From Sphingobacterium spiritivorum (GTDB taxonomy: Bacteria > Bacteroidota > Bacteroidia > Sphingobacteriales > Sphingobacteriaceae), in NCBI RefSeq assembly GCF_016725325.1, contig NZ_CP068083.1, positions 1,240,001 through 1,304,000 on the forward strand: a DNA stretch of 64,000 bases. Reading direction: 5' to 3'. How positions within the stretch are numbered: the stretch's first letter is position 1; the number at the start of each line of letters is the position of its first letter. Of the stretch, positions 22,482-32,069 are shown one piece after another. A program made the translations under genes and the position numbers. Below the pieces are notes generated by a model that ran no database searches, had not been told where the DNA came from, and worked only from the letters and a program-made list of their open reading frames with translations.

Positions 22482-23642
22482 TCAGAAAGCACTGATCCCG
22501 GTTATATCCTGCCCTGTTATCAACAGATGGATATCATGTGTGCCCTCATAGGTAATAACTGACTCCAGATTCATCATATGTCTCATGATCGGGAATTCAC
22601 CCACGATGCCCATTGCTCCAAGCATCTGCCTGGATTCTCTGGCGATCTGCAGTGCCATATTCACATTATTACGTTTGGCCATAGATATTTGTTGCGGGGT
22701 CGCTTTTCCTTCATTCTTAAGTACACCCAATCTCCAGCTCAGCAACTGTGCTTTTGTAATTTCAGTTAAGAATTCCGCCAGTTTCTTTTGTTGCAACTGA
22801 TAAGATGCAATAGGTTTTCCGAATTGTTGTCGCTCCAGACTATAGCGAAGAGCAGTCTGATAGCAATCTACTGCTGCACCTATGACTCCCCATGATATGC
22901 CGTAACGCGCTGAATTGAGACAGGACAAAGGCCCTTTCATAGAACTGACTTCGGGAAGTATGTTGGCTTGCGGTATACGTACATCTTCAAATATAAGCTC
23001 TCCTGTCTTCGAAGCCCGCAGCGACCATTTATTATGCGTCTCGGGTGTGGTAAAACCAGTCATCCCCCTTTCTACAATAATGCCCTTTACCTTTCCTTCA
23101 TCATCCCGTGCCCATACGACTGCCAGATCACACACAGGAGCATTGGTGATCCACATCTTGGCTCCATTGAGTATATACCCGTCCCCGTCTTTGGACAGAC
23201 GGGTTTCCATTGCTCCGGGGTCAGAACCATGGTTGGGCTCCGTGAGTCCAAAACTTCCAATCAGTTCTCCGGTGGCAAGTTTTGGCAGAAATTTACGCCT
23301 CTGTTCCTCGCTTCCATAGGTGTAGATCGGAAACATAACCAGAGAAGACTGCACAGAAGCAGCAGAGCGGACAGCCGAATCTCCGGCTTCCAACTCCTGC
23401 ATAATCAGTCCGTAAGAAAGCTGATCCAGTCCGGCTCCTCCGTATTCTTGTGGAATATAGGGTCCGAGCGCACCTATTACGCCCAGTTTTTGCATCAGGC
23501 CGGGTATATCGTTATGCTGCTGTGCTGCCTCATCTACGACCGGGCGGATCTCCTTGTTCACAAATTCGCGAACAGTATTGCGTATCATGAGCTGCTCTTC
23601 TGACAGTAACTCGTCTATCTGAAAATAATCGACCTCTTTCAT
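22482..23642 (-). CDS. gcdH: Glutaryl-CoA dehydrogenase-like acyl-CoA dehydrogenase
   Basis: FAD enzyme that oxidises and decarboxylates glutaryl-CoA to crotonyl-CoA, the last committed step of lysine breakdown. At 386 residues it has the usual acyl-CoA dehydrogenase layout. Glutaryl-CoA dehydrogenase traits are SVQSSLVMFPIYTYGSEEQR near residues 97-116 and TYEGTHDIHLL with the catalytic Glu366. FGLTEPNHGSDPGAMET is the FAD-side loop. It is divergent from the two lysine-degradation genes that follow, which supports this function over a general acyl-CoA dehydrogenase. Confidence 0.88.
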   Translation of the reverse strand: MKEVDYFQIDELLSEEQLMIRNTVREFVNKEIRPVVDEAAQQHNDIPGLMQKLGVIGALGPYIPQEYGGAGLDQLSYGLIMQELEAGDSAVRSAASVQSSLVMFPIYTYGSEEQRRKFLPKLATGELIGSFGLTEPNHGSDPGAMETRLSKDGDGYILNGAKMWITNAPVCDLAVVWARDDEGKVKGIIVERGMTGFTTPETHNKWSLRASKTGELIFEDVRIPQANILPEVSSMKGPLSCLNSARYGISWGVIGAAVDCYQTALRYSLERQQFGKPIASYQLQQKKLAEFLTEITKAQLLSWRLGVLKNEGKATPQQISMAKRNNVNMALQIARESRQMLGAMGIVGEFPIMRHMMNLESVITYEGTHDIHLLITGQDITGISAF

Positions 23643-23674
23643 ATGTCTATAATTTGATTTTCAATGGCCATATG

Positions 23675-23693
23675 GAATATCCAAATTATATTC
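23675..23693. promoter_or_regulatory. Palindrome in the divergent gcdH/aldehyde dehydrogenase promoter region
   Basis: GAATAT-N7-ATATTC in an AT-rich 226-bp divergent gap. A related ATGAATAT half-site occurs near 23740. It could be an operator (Lrp/AsnC-type is plausible for lysine genes), but no regulator gene is nearby. Confidence 0.3.
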
Positions 23694-23868
23694 ATTGGTG
23701 TTTGTGCAGTCTGCATTACATGGATATTTCATATGTTGAAAAATGAATATAAAACTAAAGATAGGAAATATTAAGACTTCTTTAGAAACAAATATTATTC
23801 ATGAAATCATTATAAATTCAGAAAATAATTCCCTAATTTTAAAAAACAAACGAATAACAATTATATCC

Positions 23869-25398
23869 ATGATCAAAAAAGAATTAGACCTGTTAGGCAT
23901 TAAATCTGAAAATCCGGGCACTTCTACCGGGACGAAATGGTTTGCCAAAGGCGATAAAATCACATCTTTCTCTCCTGTAGACGGTAAAGAGATTGCTGCA
24001 GTGCTTTGTACAACACGTAAAGAATACGATAAAGTTATAGAAACGGCACAGAAAGCGGCATTGGCCTGGAAAGATATTCCGGCACCAAAGCGTGGGGAAA
24101 TCGTCCGCCAGTTGGGTGAGCAGTTACGTATTTTAAAACCGACTTTGGGCAAGCTCGTTTCCTACGAAATGGGGAAATCATACCAGGAAGGAATGGGAGA
24201 AGTACAGGAGATGATCGATATATGTGACTTTGCAGTTGGATTGTCCCGTCAGCTATATGGCAATACGATCCATTCAGAACGTCCGGGACACCGCATGTAT
24301 GATCAATATCATCCGTTAGGTATTGTAGGAATTATTACAGCCTTCAATTTTCCGGTAGCAGTATGGGCATGGAATGCGGCTCTGGCTCTGGTATGCGGAG
24401 ATGTAGTGCTGTGGAAACCGAGTGAAAAAACACCGATATGTGCTATCGCCTGTCAGCATATCATTGCGGATATTCTGAAAAAGAATAATCTTCCTGAAGG
24501 CATTTCATCTGTAGTAAGCGGAGATGCTGAAATCGGTAAATGGATCAGTGCAGACAAACGTGTGGCACTGGTATCGGCAACAGGATCTACCCGTATGGGT
24601 AAAGCTGTAGCGGTAACGGTAGCAGAGCGTCTTGGAAAATCTTTACTGGAACTTGGGGGTAATAATGCAATTATCGTAACCCCGAATGCAGATTTGAAGA
24701 TGACTATTATAGGTGCTGTATTCGGAGCTGTCGGAACTGCAGGCCAGCGTTGTACCAGCACAAGAAGGCTGATTATCCACGAAGATATCTACAAAAAAGT
24801 AAAAGACGCTCTGGTTGCAGCCTATAAACAGATCAAAATCGGAGATCCATTGGATGTGAAGAATCATATGGGACCATTGATCGATACGCAGGCTGTAGAC
24901 ATGTATACACAAGCGATTGCCAAAGTAAAGGAACAGGGAGGTAAAATATTGGTAGAGGGCGCCGTGCTTTCAGGCAAAGGATATGAAAGTGGATGCTATG
25001 TAAAGCCTGTCATCGCAGAGGTAGAAAATCACTTTGATATTGTACAATCCGAAACATTTGCTCCTATCCTTTATCTTATCAAATATAGTGGTGATGTAGA
25101 AAATGCTATAGCGCTTCAAAATGATGTTGCACAGGGTCTTTCTTCAGCTATCATGACTTCCAACTTGCGCGAAGCAGAATTATTCCTGAGCAACAAAGGA
25201 TCAGACTGTGGTATTGCGAATGTCAATATCGGAACTTCGGGAGCCGAAATCGGGGGTGCATTCGGAGGTGAAAAAGAAACAGGAGGAGGACGTGAGTCCG
25301 GCTCGGACGCCTGGAAACTTTACATGAGAAGACAGACAAATACGATTAATTATACAACAGAACTACCGCTGGCACAAGGCATCAAGTTTGATCTATAA
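23869..25398 (+). CDS. amaB: Aminoadipate-semialdehyde dehydrogenase (antiquitin, ALDH7-type)
   Basis: Oxidises 2-aminoadipate 6-semialdehyde to 2-aminoadipate with NAD(P). From the ATG at 23869 it is 509 residues, the usual antiquitin size; an ATG at 23743 would add 42 AT-rich residues of no family character. The ALDH motifs are seen: ITAFNFPVAVWAWN (about 157-170), general base Glu261 in LELGGNNA, catalytic Cys295 in GTAGQRCTSTRR, and QSETFAPILY. GERK-like C-terminal GGAFGGEKETGGGRESGSD is typical of ALDH7. The next gene supplies its substrate and starts 28 bp downstream. Confidence 0.93.
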   Translation: MIKKELDLLGIKSENPGTSTGTKWFAKGDKITSFSPVDGKEIAAVLCTTRKEYDKVIETAQKAALAWKDIPAPKRGEIVRQLGEQLRILKPTLGKLVSYEMGKSYQEGMGEVQEMIDICDFAVGLSRQLYGNTIHSERPGHRMYDQYHPLGIVGIITAFNFPVAVWAWNAALALVCGDVVLWKPSEKTPICAIACQHIIADILKKNNLPEGISSVVSGDAEIGKWISADKRVALVSATGSTRMGKAVAVTVAERLGKSLLELGGNNAIIVTPNADLKMTIIGAVFGAVGTAGQRCTSTRRLIIHEDIYKKVKDALVAAYKQIKIGDPLDVKNHMGPLIDTQAVDMYTQAIAKVKEQGGKILVEGAVLSGKGYESGCYVKPVIAEVENHFDIVQSETFAPILYLIKYSGDVENAIALQNDVAQGLSSAIMTSNLREAELFLSNKGSDCGIANVNIGTSGAEIGGAFGGEKETGGGRESGSDAWKLYMRRQTNTINYTTELPLAQGIKFDL

Positions 25399-25426
25399 AC
25401 GAATAACCCTATTTTAAATACTGATT

Positions 25427-26722
25427 ATGATAAAAGAAGCGACAGTACACGAGAGATTAGCAAAACATATATTGGCCGACGGACTCCCGTTAGTGATAGA
25501 TCTGGAAAAGTCACATGACTCCTATATCGTAGATATCGAGGGTAATGAATATCTGGATATGTTCAGCATGTTTGCCTCTTCGCCTATCGGCTATAACCAT
25601 CCGCATATCGTTAAGAATAGCGATCTGTTAAAAAAAGTTGCTATCAATAAGCTGGCTCTTTCGGATATCTATCCCACAGAATTTGCGGATTTTGTAGACA
25701 CCTTCGAGCGTGTGGCCATTCCTGCGGAATTAAGTTATTGCTTTTTTATTGACGGAGGTGCACTTGCTGTTGAAAATGCGCTGAAAGCTGCTTTTGACTG
25801 GAAGACCAGATTAAACATCTCACGTGGTATACAACAGGAAGGCAATCAGGTGATACATTTCAAACAGGCTTTTCATGGTCGTACCGGATATACTTTATCC
25901 CTGACTAACACAAAAGATCCAAGGAAATACATGTATTTCCCGAAATTTGACTGGCCGAGGATTACGAATCCTAAGCTTCACTTCCCATTAGTAGAAGAAA
26001 GTATTGCTGAGACGATAAAAACAGAGCAAAAGGCTATTCAGGAAATAGAAGCCGCTATTGCCAAAAATCCGGATGCCATAGCCTGTCTGATACTGGAACC
26101 TATTCAGGCTGAAGGCGGTGATAACCATTTCCGTACGGAGTTCTTTCAGGAATTGAGACGCATATGTGATGAACATGATATTTTATTGATTCTGGATGAA
26201 GTACAGACAGGACTTGCATTAACGGGGAAAATGTGGGCATATGAGCATTACGGAATTATTCCGGATCTGATCTCGTTTGGAAAAAAATCTCAGGTCTGTG
26301 GTGTATTGGCACATCGTGAGAAATTTGACCGTGTCGAAAAGCATGTATTCAAAGAATCCAGCCGTATTAATTCCACCTTCGGAGGAAATCTTGTCGACAT
26401 GATGCGCTTCAAATTAATACTGGAGGTCATCGAACAGGAAAATCTGGTTCAGCACGCCGAAAGTCTGGGTGAATATTTACTGGAAAAACTGGAACAGCTC
26501 GCCAAGAGCCACAGCCAAATCTCTAATGTAAGAGGAAAAGGACTTCTGGCTTCGTTTGATTTCCAGACAGAGCAGCAAAGAGATGAATTCGTGAAGCGTG
26601 CTATGAACAATAAGCTTCTTATTCTGGGTTGTGGTGACAAAAGTATACGCTTCCGTCCGCATCTGACTGTTACAGTAGAACAATTGGATAAAGCATTAGC
26701 GCTTGTCGAGAAAAGCTTGTAA
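25427..26722 (+). CDS. lat: L-lysine 6-aminotransferase
   Basis: PLP enzyme that moves the epsilon-amino group of lysine to 2-oxoglutarate, giving 2-aminoadipate 6-semialdehyde (piperideine-6-carboxylate). 431 residues with class-III aminotransferase landmarks: FIDGGALAVENALKAA (about 107-122), LILDEVQTGLALTGKMW (about 254-270) and SFGKKSQVCG with the PLP lysine at 286 or 287. The FGKKxQVCG segment and the neighbouring aminoadipate-semialdehyde dehydrogenase point to lysine 6-aminotransferase rather than ornithine or GABA aminotransferase. Likely one transcript with the upstream gene, ending at the hairpin at 26809. Confidence 0.93.
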   Translation: MIKEATVHERLAKHILADGLPLVIDLEKSHDSYIVDIEGNEYLDMFSMFASSPIGYNHPHIVKNSDLLKKVAINKLALSDIYPTEFADFVDTFERVAIPAELSYCFFIDGGALAVENALKAAFDWKTRLNISRGIQQEGNQVIHFKQAFHGRTGYTLSLTNTKDPRKYMYFPKFDWPRITNPKLHFPLVEESIAETIKTEQKAIQEIEAAIAKNPDAIACLILEPIQAEGGDNHFRTEFFQELRRICDEHDILLILDEVQTGLALTGKMWAYEHYGIIPDLISFGKKSQVCGVLAHREKFDRVEKHVFKESSRINSTFGGNLVDMMRFKLILEVIEQENLVQHAESLGEYLLEKLEQLAKSHSQISNVRGKGLLASFDFQTEQQRDEFVKRAMNNKLLILGCGDKSIRFRPHLTVTVEQLDKALALVEKSL

Positions 26723-26808
26723 GAAGAATACTATTGGTGTATACATCCTATTCCGGGTGAGGAAAGCAGCAAATGCTTTGCATACTTGAGCATAAGAATA
26801 TAAACTAA

Positions 26809-26851
26809 AATCGGGTACCCGCATCACTGCGCAGGTACCCGATTCTTTTTA
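26809..26851. terminator. Shared terminator between lat and susD
   Basis: Perfect arms AATCGGGTACC (26809-26819) and GGTACCCGATT (26834-26844) with a CGCATCACTGCG inner stem. CTTTTT follows on the plus strand and TTTAGTTT on the minus strand, so it can serve both convergent units. Confidence 0.85.
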
Positions 26852-26871
26852 ATAAAAACAGATCCGATTAT

Positions 26872-28506
26872 CTAATATCCGGGATTTTGTTGCAGATTGG
26901 GATTAATGGCCAATTGTGCCTGAGGCACAGGATATAACTCTCTGTTGACATCGTTTACCGGTTTATGATCCCACCAGGTAGCGGTAGTATACTTACCAAA
27001 GCGGATCAGATCTGTACGTCTTTTACCCTCAAAGATAAACTCTCTTCCACGTTCCGCCAGCAACTCGTCCAATGTAAGCGTAGCTACAGAATACTGAACT
27101 GCAGGCCAATCCGCAGCGGAAAATGCTCTTTTCTTCGAGTCATTGATTAACGACACAGCCTCTGTTGTTGCCGTTCCGTTATTTTTGCGCATCAATGCTT
27201 CCGCTTTATTAAAATAGATCTCGGTAAGCCGATACAGAATATAATCGTTCTCCTGATAGTTGACATCGCTCAGACGACCGCTTTTGTATTTATTAAAGCG
27301 TGCTCCGGAATTCTCTTCCCCTTTAGCCATTCCTCCTTCACTGGTCAGATCTCCTTCACTTTCTCTACGAATAGAATTAACAAATGATAGCGGCTTGCCG
27401 GAATATTCCTCTGTGCCCAACACGGGTGTAGTTGTTCCATACTTATATTGTGGTCCATACAGAAACCAGTCTTTCTTTCGGATGTCATTGGCTGCATAGG
27501 CATCAAATGCTGTAGGAATGACCACAAATGCATTCCAGCCTCCATATCCTACATCCAATGCTTCTTTCATATAATCATACCCCATAAAGAAACCTCCCCA
27601 GTCAAATGTAAATCCGGCTTTACGGCTATACTGAAACTGGAATAAAGATTCCGGATTGGCACTGTTGGTATTCGCAAATAATGTATTAATATCCGGAGAC
27701 AACTTCGGAGCACCTCCGATACCGCCCGCCTGTCCGGAGATAATCTTATCACATGCAGCAATACATTCATCCCACATAGGGGTACCATTCCATTTCTCCG
27801 CATTGAGATACAGCTCGGCCATCATGGCGTATCCGGCAGCCATGGACACCTGTCCGATATTTTGTTCGGAAGTGAGCGGCAGTTTAGGTACATTTTCTTC
27901 CAGCTCTTTCTTTATAAAATCAAAGACCTCTTTACGGGGTTTAGTCGCCAGATTGGAAGGACTTTGAGAGACTTCAAGAGCGACAGGAACATTTCCCCAC
28001 ATATCCATAATTTTCATATAATGAAATGCACGAAGTACCTTTAACTGAGCCAGTACAAAGTTCATCTCCTCCTGTGTCATCCCTACTTTCTGTATATCCA
28101 GAGCAGAGATATCACTAAGAGCATTGTTTACATAACCGACGCCTCCCCACAATAGCTCCCACGCACTTAACACTCTGTTTTCCGTAATGGTCCAGGTGTG
28201 ATAATGCTGACGAAAATGATCTCCGCCATCGTAGCCGTGCCGTCCCTTCTGTGGCCAGGCCAGTTGATCAGAACTCAGTTCGGAGTGATAATAATAACCA
28301 CTTCCTCCGGTTGGAGCCAGCCAGGCCTGCATATGTGTAAACGGACGTAAAGCAGCCTGCATCACTTCCAGTTTATTCTTATAGAAACTCTCTTCTTTCA
28401 ACGTACTGTACAGATTTTCGTCCAGATTGGTACAGCCTTGTAATCCGAATAATGCGACTCCTACCCCAAAAGCAGACGCCAGATATTTATTTTTTAGTAA
28501 TTTCAT
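26872..28506 (-). CDS. SusD/RagB-family nutrient-binding lipoprotein
   Basis: Surface lipoprotein that captures glycans and lids the SusC channel. 544 residues with lipobox GLQGC (Cys25). The SusD N-terminal TPR-like part follows (ENRVLSAWELLWGGVGYVNNAL), and the C-terminal RagB signature LAERGREFIFEGKRRTDLIRFGKY is near 470-495. It ends with PVPQAQLAINPNLQQNPGY, the typical SusD tail. It lies 12 bp after the SusC gene on the same strand and forms a standard SusCD pair. The ligand cannot be read from sequence. Confidence 0.95.
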   Translation of the reverse strand: MKLLKNKYLASAFGVGVALFGLQGCTNLDENLYSTLKEESFYKNKLEVMQAALRPFTHMQAWLAPTGGSGYYYHSELSSDQLAWPQKGRHGYDGGDHFRQHYHTWTITENRVLSAWELLWGGVGYVNNALSDISALDIQKVGMTQEEMNFVLAQLKVLRAFHYMKIMDMWGNVPVALEVSQSPSNLATKPRKEVFDFIKKELEENVPKLPLTSEQNIGQVSMAAGYAMMAELYLNAEKWNGTPMWDECIAACDKIISGQAGGIGGAPKLSPDINTLFANTNSANPESLFQFQYSRKAGFTFDWGGFFMGYDYMKEALDVGYGGWNAFVVIPTAFDAYAANDIRKKDWFLYGPQYKYGTTTPVLGTEEYSGKPLSFVNSIRRESEGDLTSEGGMAKGEENSGARFNKYKSGRLSDVNYQENDYILYRLTEIYFNKAEALMRKNNGTATTEAVSLINDSKKRAFSAADWPAVQYSVATLTLDELLAERGREFIFEGKRRTDLIRFGKYTTATWWDHKPVNDVNRELYPVPQAQLAINPNLQQNPGY

Positions 28507-28518
28507 GATTATTCCCTA

Positions 28519-31500
28519 TTAAAATCCAACATTAAGTCCTACTGACCATGATTTAGTACGCGGATAGAATCCTCTTGAATCTATTCCTGAAGCAAATCCT
28601 GTATCCTGTAATTCCGGATCAAGACCACTATAACTGGTAATCGTAGCAATATTACGACCTGTCACATATACATACAGGTTGCGGATATAATCGGTCTTCA
28701 ATTTAAAATTATACCCCAATGTGATATTATCCAGCTTCACAAAACTTCCGTTCTCTAAATAGTAATCGGAATATTGCGGATCGTCTTTGATATTGGCGTG
28801 TTTTGTAAAAGCACTTTCCAGTACGTTATTCGGCAGCCATTTCTGATTTCCGAAAAACATATCTGCTGTATTCAGAATATCATATTTGAACTTACCTCTG
28901 AAAAACACCGTGAGATCAAATCCTTTATAGGAAAAACGGTTACTTAAAGATGCATTGAACTTAGGCACGCCATTTCCGATATACGTCAGGTCATCATTGG
29001 TAATCTCTCCTGCTGTACCTGTGCTTCCGTCAGCTTTATAAAACAACCATTTCCCGTCATCAGTCAGACCGGCATACCGTTTTCCATAAAAAGAGCCGAC
29101 TTCACCTCCTTCTTCCAGACGAATGGCATTACCCAGATTTCCAGGGGAAGGCAATCCTCCGAATTCCAGCCAGTTACTTTGAAAGATCTCACTCGACAAC
29201 TTCGCCAGTTTATTCTTTTGGTAATTTCCGGTAAAATCCACATTCCAGGAGAAGTTTTCTTTCTTGACAGCGGTTGCTGACAGTTGCAGCTCAATCCCTT
29301 TGTTGTCTACCTGTCCGACATTATACCATATTTTAGACTGTACATATGCCGGCTGCTGTGCCCGGTATTCATCAATAAGGTCTTTTGTTTTTCTATTGTA
29401 TACATCAATGGAACCTGTGATCCGGTTATTCAGAAATCCGAAGTCTACCCCGATATTTGTTTCTGCTTTTTGTTCCCATTTCAGGTCCGGATTTGGATTA
29501 GCGGCAGGGCCGTAAGTTTGATAATAGATACCATCCTGTGGATATACTCCTCCCGTACCCAATCTCAGAATAGACTGATAATTTGGAATACCCTGATTTC
29601 CCGTCACACCATATCCAACCCTTAATTTCAGATCATTGAGCACTTCTTTACTACCAAAGAAACTTTCATTTGAGATTGTCCACCCTCCTGATATCGCAGG
29701 AAAATTACCCCACTTATGATTAGCGCCGAATCTGGACGAACCTTCTCTGCGTAAAATAGCACTTACAAAATAGCGGTCCGCATAGTTGTAATTGACGCGA
29801 CCAAAGAAAGCCACCAGGGTATTATCTTCCTTAAAGGAGCCCATTGTTGGTCTCGGAAGCTGCGCATTGGTTAGAGCCGTTCCGGAATTCATATCCCAAT
29901 CCAGAAAACCGTCGGTCGTAAATCCGTTATTAGACATTTCAAAACGTTCATAACCTGTATATTGATAACTATAGCCCAATAATCCGGTAATGGTGTGTTT
30001 TTCATTAAAAGTCTGGTTGTAGTCAATAGTCGATTCAATGGTTCTGGTCCAGTTCAGCTCATTCTTTTTATAGGCGTATGCTGTACCTCTGTAGTCCGTA
30101 TTGAGACGTTGATCCCAATCCAGTGTAGAACGGTAACGCCTGTCATTCCAGTTGTCCCTCACATAGGATCCGAATACCGAAACGCTTAAGGGATCGATAA
30201 TCTTCAGCTTCAATTTTGCATCTCCTGAAAAAGTTTGTTGATTGCGTTCGTCTATACGATGTGCCAGGCGGCTCATCGGATTGTAGTTGTTGTATTCCTG
30301 CGTCTGATAGAATGTTCCATCCGAATTATATATCGGTGCGGTAGGATTACGTTGAATCGCCTGTTCGAAGTCCGGTACATTTTCACTGTCATCAGCCTTC
30401 TTTCCTCCTAACATATTAGCCTTATTAAAATTGGCAGCTATATTTCCGGAAAAGGTAAGGCGGTCTTTCAGACCTGTCTGAGAAAAATTGATTCTTCCTC
30501 CAAACTGCTTTCTGCCATTCTGTTTAGCGATACCATTTGCATCTTCATAGTTGATCGAAGCTCTGTAGTTAGATTTATCTCCACCACCACTCGCTATGAA
30601 ATTATGGAAATGAGAAAAATTATTCTTGTCAATCAGTTCGTCAAACAGATCTGTACTGGCTCCAAGGTCAGATTGCGGACGGTTGAGACCTTTGACCACA
30701 TACTCTCTGAACTGATCCGCAGACAGCATCGTAGGTTTACTGTCTACAAACTCTTTTTGTCCGTACGTAAAATATTCAAACTGGGGCGTTCCGGATTTAC
30801 CCTTTTTGGTGGTAACCAATACGACCCCGCCATTACCACGGGTACCGTAGATCGCCGCTGCCGAACCGTCTTTTAACACACTTATAGATTCTATGTCACC
30901 CTGTTTGACCAGATCCAGACTACCTCCTGGAATACCGTCAATAACAATCAAAGGCGAATTGGAACCCTTCAAAGACGCCATACCGCGCAATTGTATAGAA
31001 GTTCCGGAGTTTGGATTACTGCCCTGTGCTCTTGTAATGTTAAGGCCGGCGACCTTTCCCTGTACCAGTTCCATCGGATTACGCATTCCTCCCTGATTAA
31101 AATCCTTTTCCTGTACGGTCTGTACAGCTGAAGTCACTTCACTCTTTTTCTGTGTACCATACCCTACCACTACGACTTCCTGTAGGGATTCACTTTCTGG
31201 CTTCAGTTTGACCGCGATACCAGAGGAGGTTGTAATGGGTACTTCTACAGGCGAAAAGCCTATATAGGAAACAATTAGCGTTCCCCCGACTTTGGCTTCC
31301 AGGCTGAAATTACCATCCTGATCCGTTTGTGTCCCGATAGCCGAACCTTTCAGTTTGACGGTTACCCCTGCCAGCGGAGTACCTGTCTCGGCATCGGTTA
31401 CTTTTCCGGTTACCGTTTCCTGTTCGGATTTGTTTAAATAGGTTTGTTTGTAATGAACAACACGGTTTTCTGCTGTACCGTCTGTTGCATAAGCATAATT

Positions 31501-31581
31501 TAATGCGAGCAGGGATAGCGGGACTACCCACCATTTTGCCCGACGACCCGCAGGCCGTAAAGGTTTACTGTAATGATTCAT
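28519..31581 (-). CDS. SusC/RagA-family TonB-dependent outer-membrane transporter
   Basis: Outer-membrane channel working with the adjacent SusD protein. 1020 residues: a long N-terminal signal region (residues 1-33), a carboxypeptidase-regulatory-like domain (about 55-130, TGKVTDAETGTPLAGVTVKL), the TonB box and plug (LQEVVVVGYGTQKKSEVT at about 133; VLKDGSAAAIYGTRGNGGVV near 235), and a complete barrel ending YPRTKSWSVGLNVGF with a terminal Phe. Unlike the receptor at 14-17 kb it has no STN domain, so it is not expected to signal through FecR. Two palindromes at 31631 and 31742 are likely operators. Confidence 0.96.
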   Translation of the reverse strand: MNHYSKPLRPAGRRAKWWVVPLSLLALNYAYATDGTAENRVVHYKQTYLNKSEQETVTGKVTDAETGTPLAGVTVKLKGSAIGTQTDQDGNFSLEAKVGGTLIVSYIGFSPVEVPITTSSGIAVKLKPESESLQEVVVVGYGTQKKSEVTSAVQTVQEKDFNQGGMRNPMELVQGKVAGLNITRAQGSNPNSGTSIQLRGMASLKGSNSPLIVIDGIPGGSLDLVKQGDIESISVLKDGSAAAIYGTRGNGGVVLVTTKKGKSGTPQFEYFTYGQKEFVDSKPTMLSADQFREYVVKGLNRPQSDLGASTDLFDELIDKNNFSHFHNFIASGGGDKSNYRASINYEDANGIAKQNGRKQFGGRINFSQTGLKDRLTFSGNIAANFNKANMLGGKKADDSENVPDFEQAIQRNPTAPIYNSDGTFYQTQEYNNYNPMSRLAHRIDERNQQTFSGDAKLKLKIIDPLSVSVFGSYVRDNWNDRRYRSTLDWDQRLNTDYRGTAYAYKKNELNWTRTIESTIDYNQTFNEKHTITGLLGYSYQYTGYERFEMSNNGFTTDGFLDWDMNSGTALTNAQLPRPTMGSFKEDNTLVAFFGRVNYNYADRYFVSAILRREGSSRFGANHKWGNFPAISGGWTISNESFFGSKEVLNDLKLRVGYGVTGNQGIPNYQSILRLGTGGVYPQDGIYYQTYGPAANPNPDLKWEQKAETNIGVDFGFLNNRITGSIDVYNRKTKDLIDEYRAQQPAYVQSKIWYNVGQVDNKGIELQLSATAVKKENFSWNVDFTGNYQKNKLAKLSSEIFQSNWLEFGGLPSPGNLGNAIRLEEGGEVGSFYGKRYAGLTDDGKWLFYKADGSTGTAGEITNDDLTYIGNGVPKFNASLSNRFSYKGFDLTVFFRGKFKYDILNTADMFFGNQKWLPNNVLESAFTKHANIKDDPQYSDYYLENGSFVKLDNITLGYNFKLKTDYIRNLYVYVTGRNIATITSYSGLDPELQDTGFASGIDSRGFYPRTKSWSVGLNVGF

Positions 31582-31630
31582 GTTTAGTTAGTATATGTTT
31601 GAAAAAAATTGACAAATAGTTAAAATTTAC

Positions 31631-31642
31631 TAAAACGTTTTA
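31631..31642. promoter_or_regulatory. Palindromic operator, copy 1, before SusCD
   Basis: TAAAACGTTTTA, a perfect 12-bp palindrome 50 bp upstream of the SusC start. The central CpG and symmetric AT arms resemble LacI-family operators. Confidence 0.65.
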
Positions 31643-31741
31643 TCAAATAGGCACAATAAAGGGATACAGCAGCACCTCCTTATGCATTCTATTTTTCAAC
31701 AGGTAGTTTTACAATTTATAATGGTGATTTCTCTTTTATAC

Positions 31742-31753
31742 TAAAACGTTTTA
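31742..31753. promoter_or_regulatory. Palindromic operator, copy 2, before SusCD
   Basis: An identical TAAAACGTTTTA, centred 111 bp from copy 1 and also preceded by AC. Two exact copies in one 488-bp gap suggest one regulator binding both, possibly with looping. No LacI-type gene is in the window. Confidence 0.65.
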
Positions 31754-31938
31754 CTTCATGGTGCAAAAAGAACCAGTATTCACGTATACAGAAAAAAATT
31801 AAAATCGGTTTATTTTCATATGGCTATTCTAAAGTTAAGATTTAAATCTTACAAACCATTATTCTTTTTCAGTTTTTAATATAACATATAACCTATGCTA
31901 CAAGTACTTATTCAAATTTCAGAAGTAAAAACAACAAA

Positions 31939-31972
31939 AAACCCCGTCTTAATATATATTAAAACGGGGTTT
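31939..31972 (-). terminator. Terminator after the GMC oxidoreductase operon
   Basis: Arms AAACCCCGT and ACGGGGTTT (31939-31947, 31964-31972) with a TTAATATATATTAA inner palindrome. On the minus strand it is followed by TTTTTTGTTG. It separates the GMC pair from the SusCD operon. Confidence 0.8.
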
Positions 31973-32069
31973 ATATAGATTTAAAAGTATTTGTATCAGA
32001 CTTGGGAAACAGGAAGCATTTTCAGAAAGTAACCTGATCCGCTTCTGTCACAAGAGACTTCACTTTATT

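Noticed and set aside
23743..23868. Longer start for the aldehyde dehydrogenase (ATG at 23743)
   Set aside because: AT-rich, Ile/Asn/Lys-heavy sequence that exceeds the normal antiquitin length; probably the promoter region.
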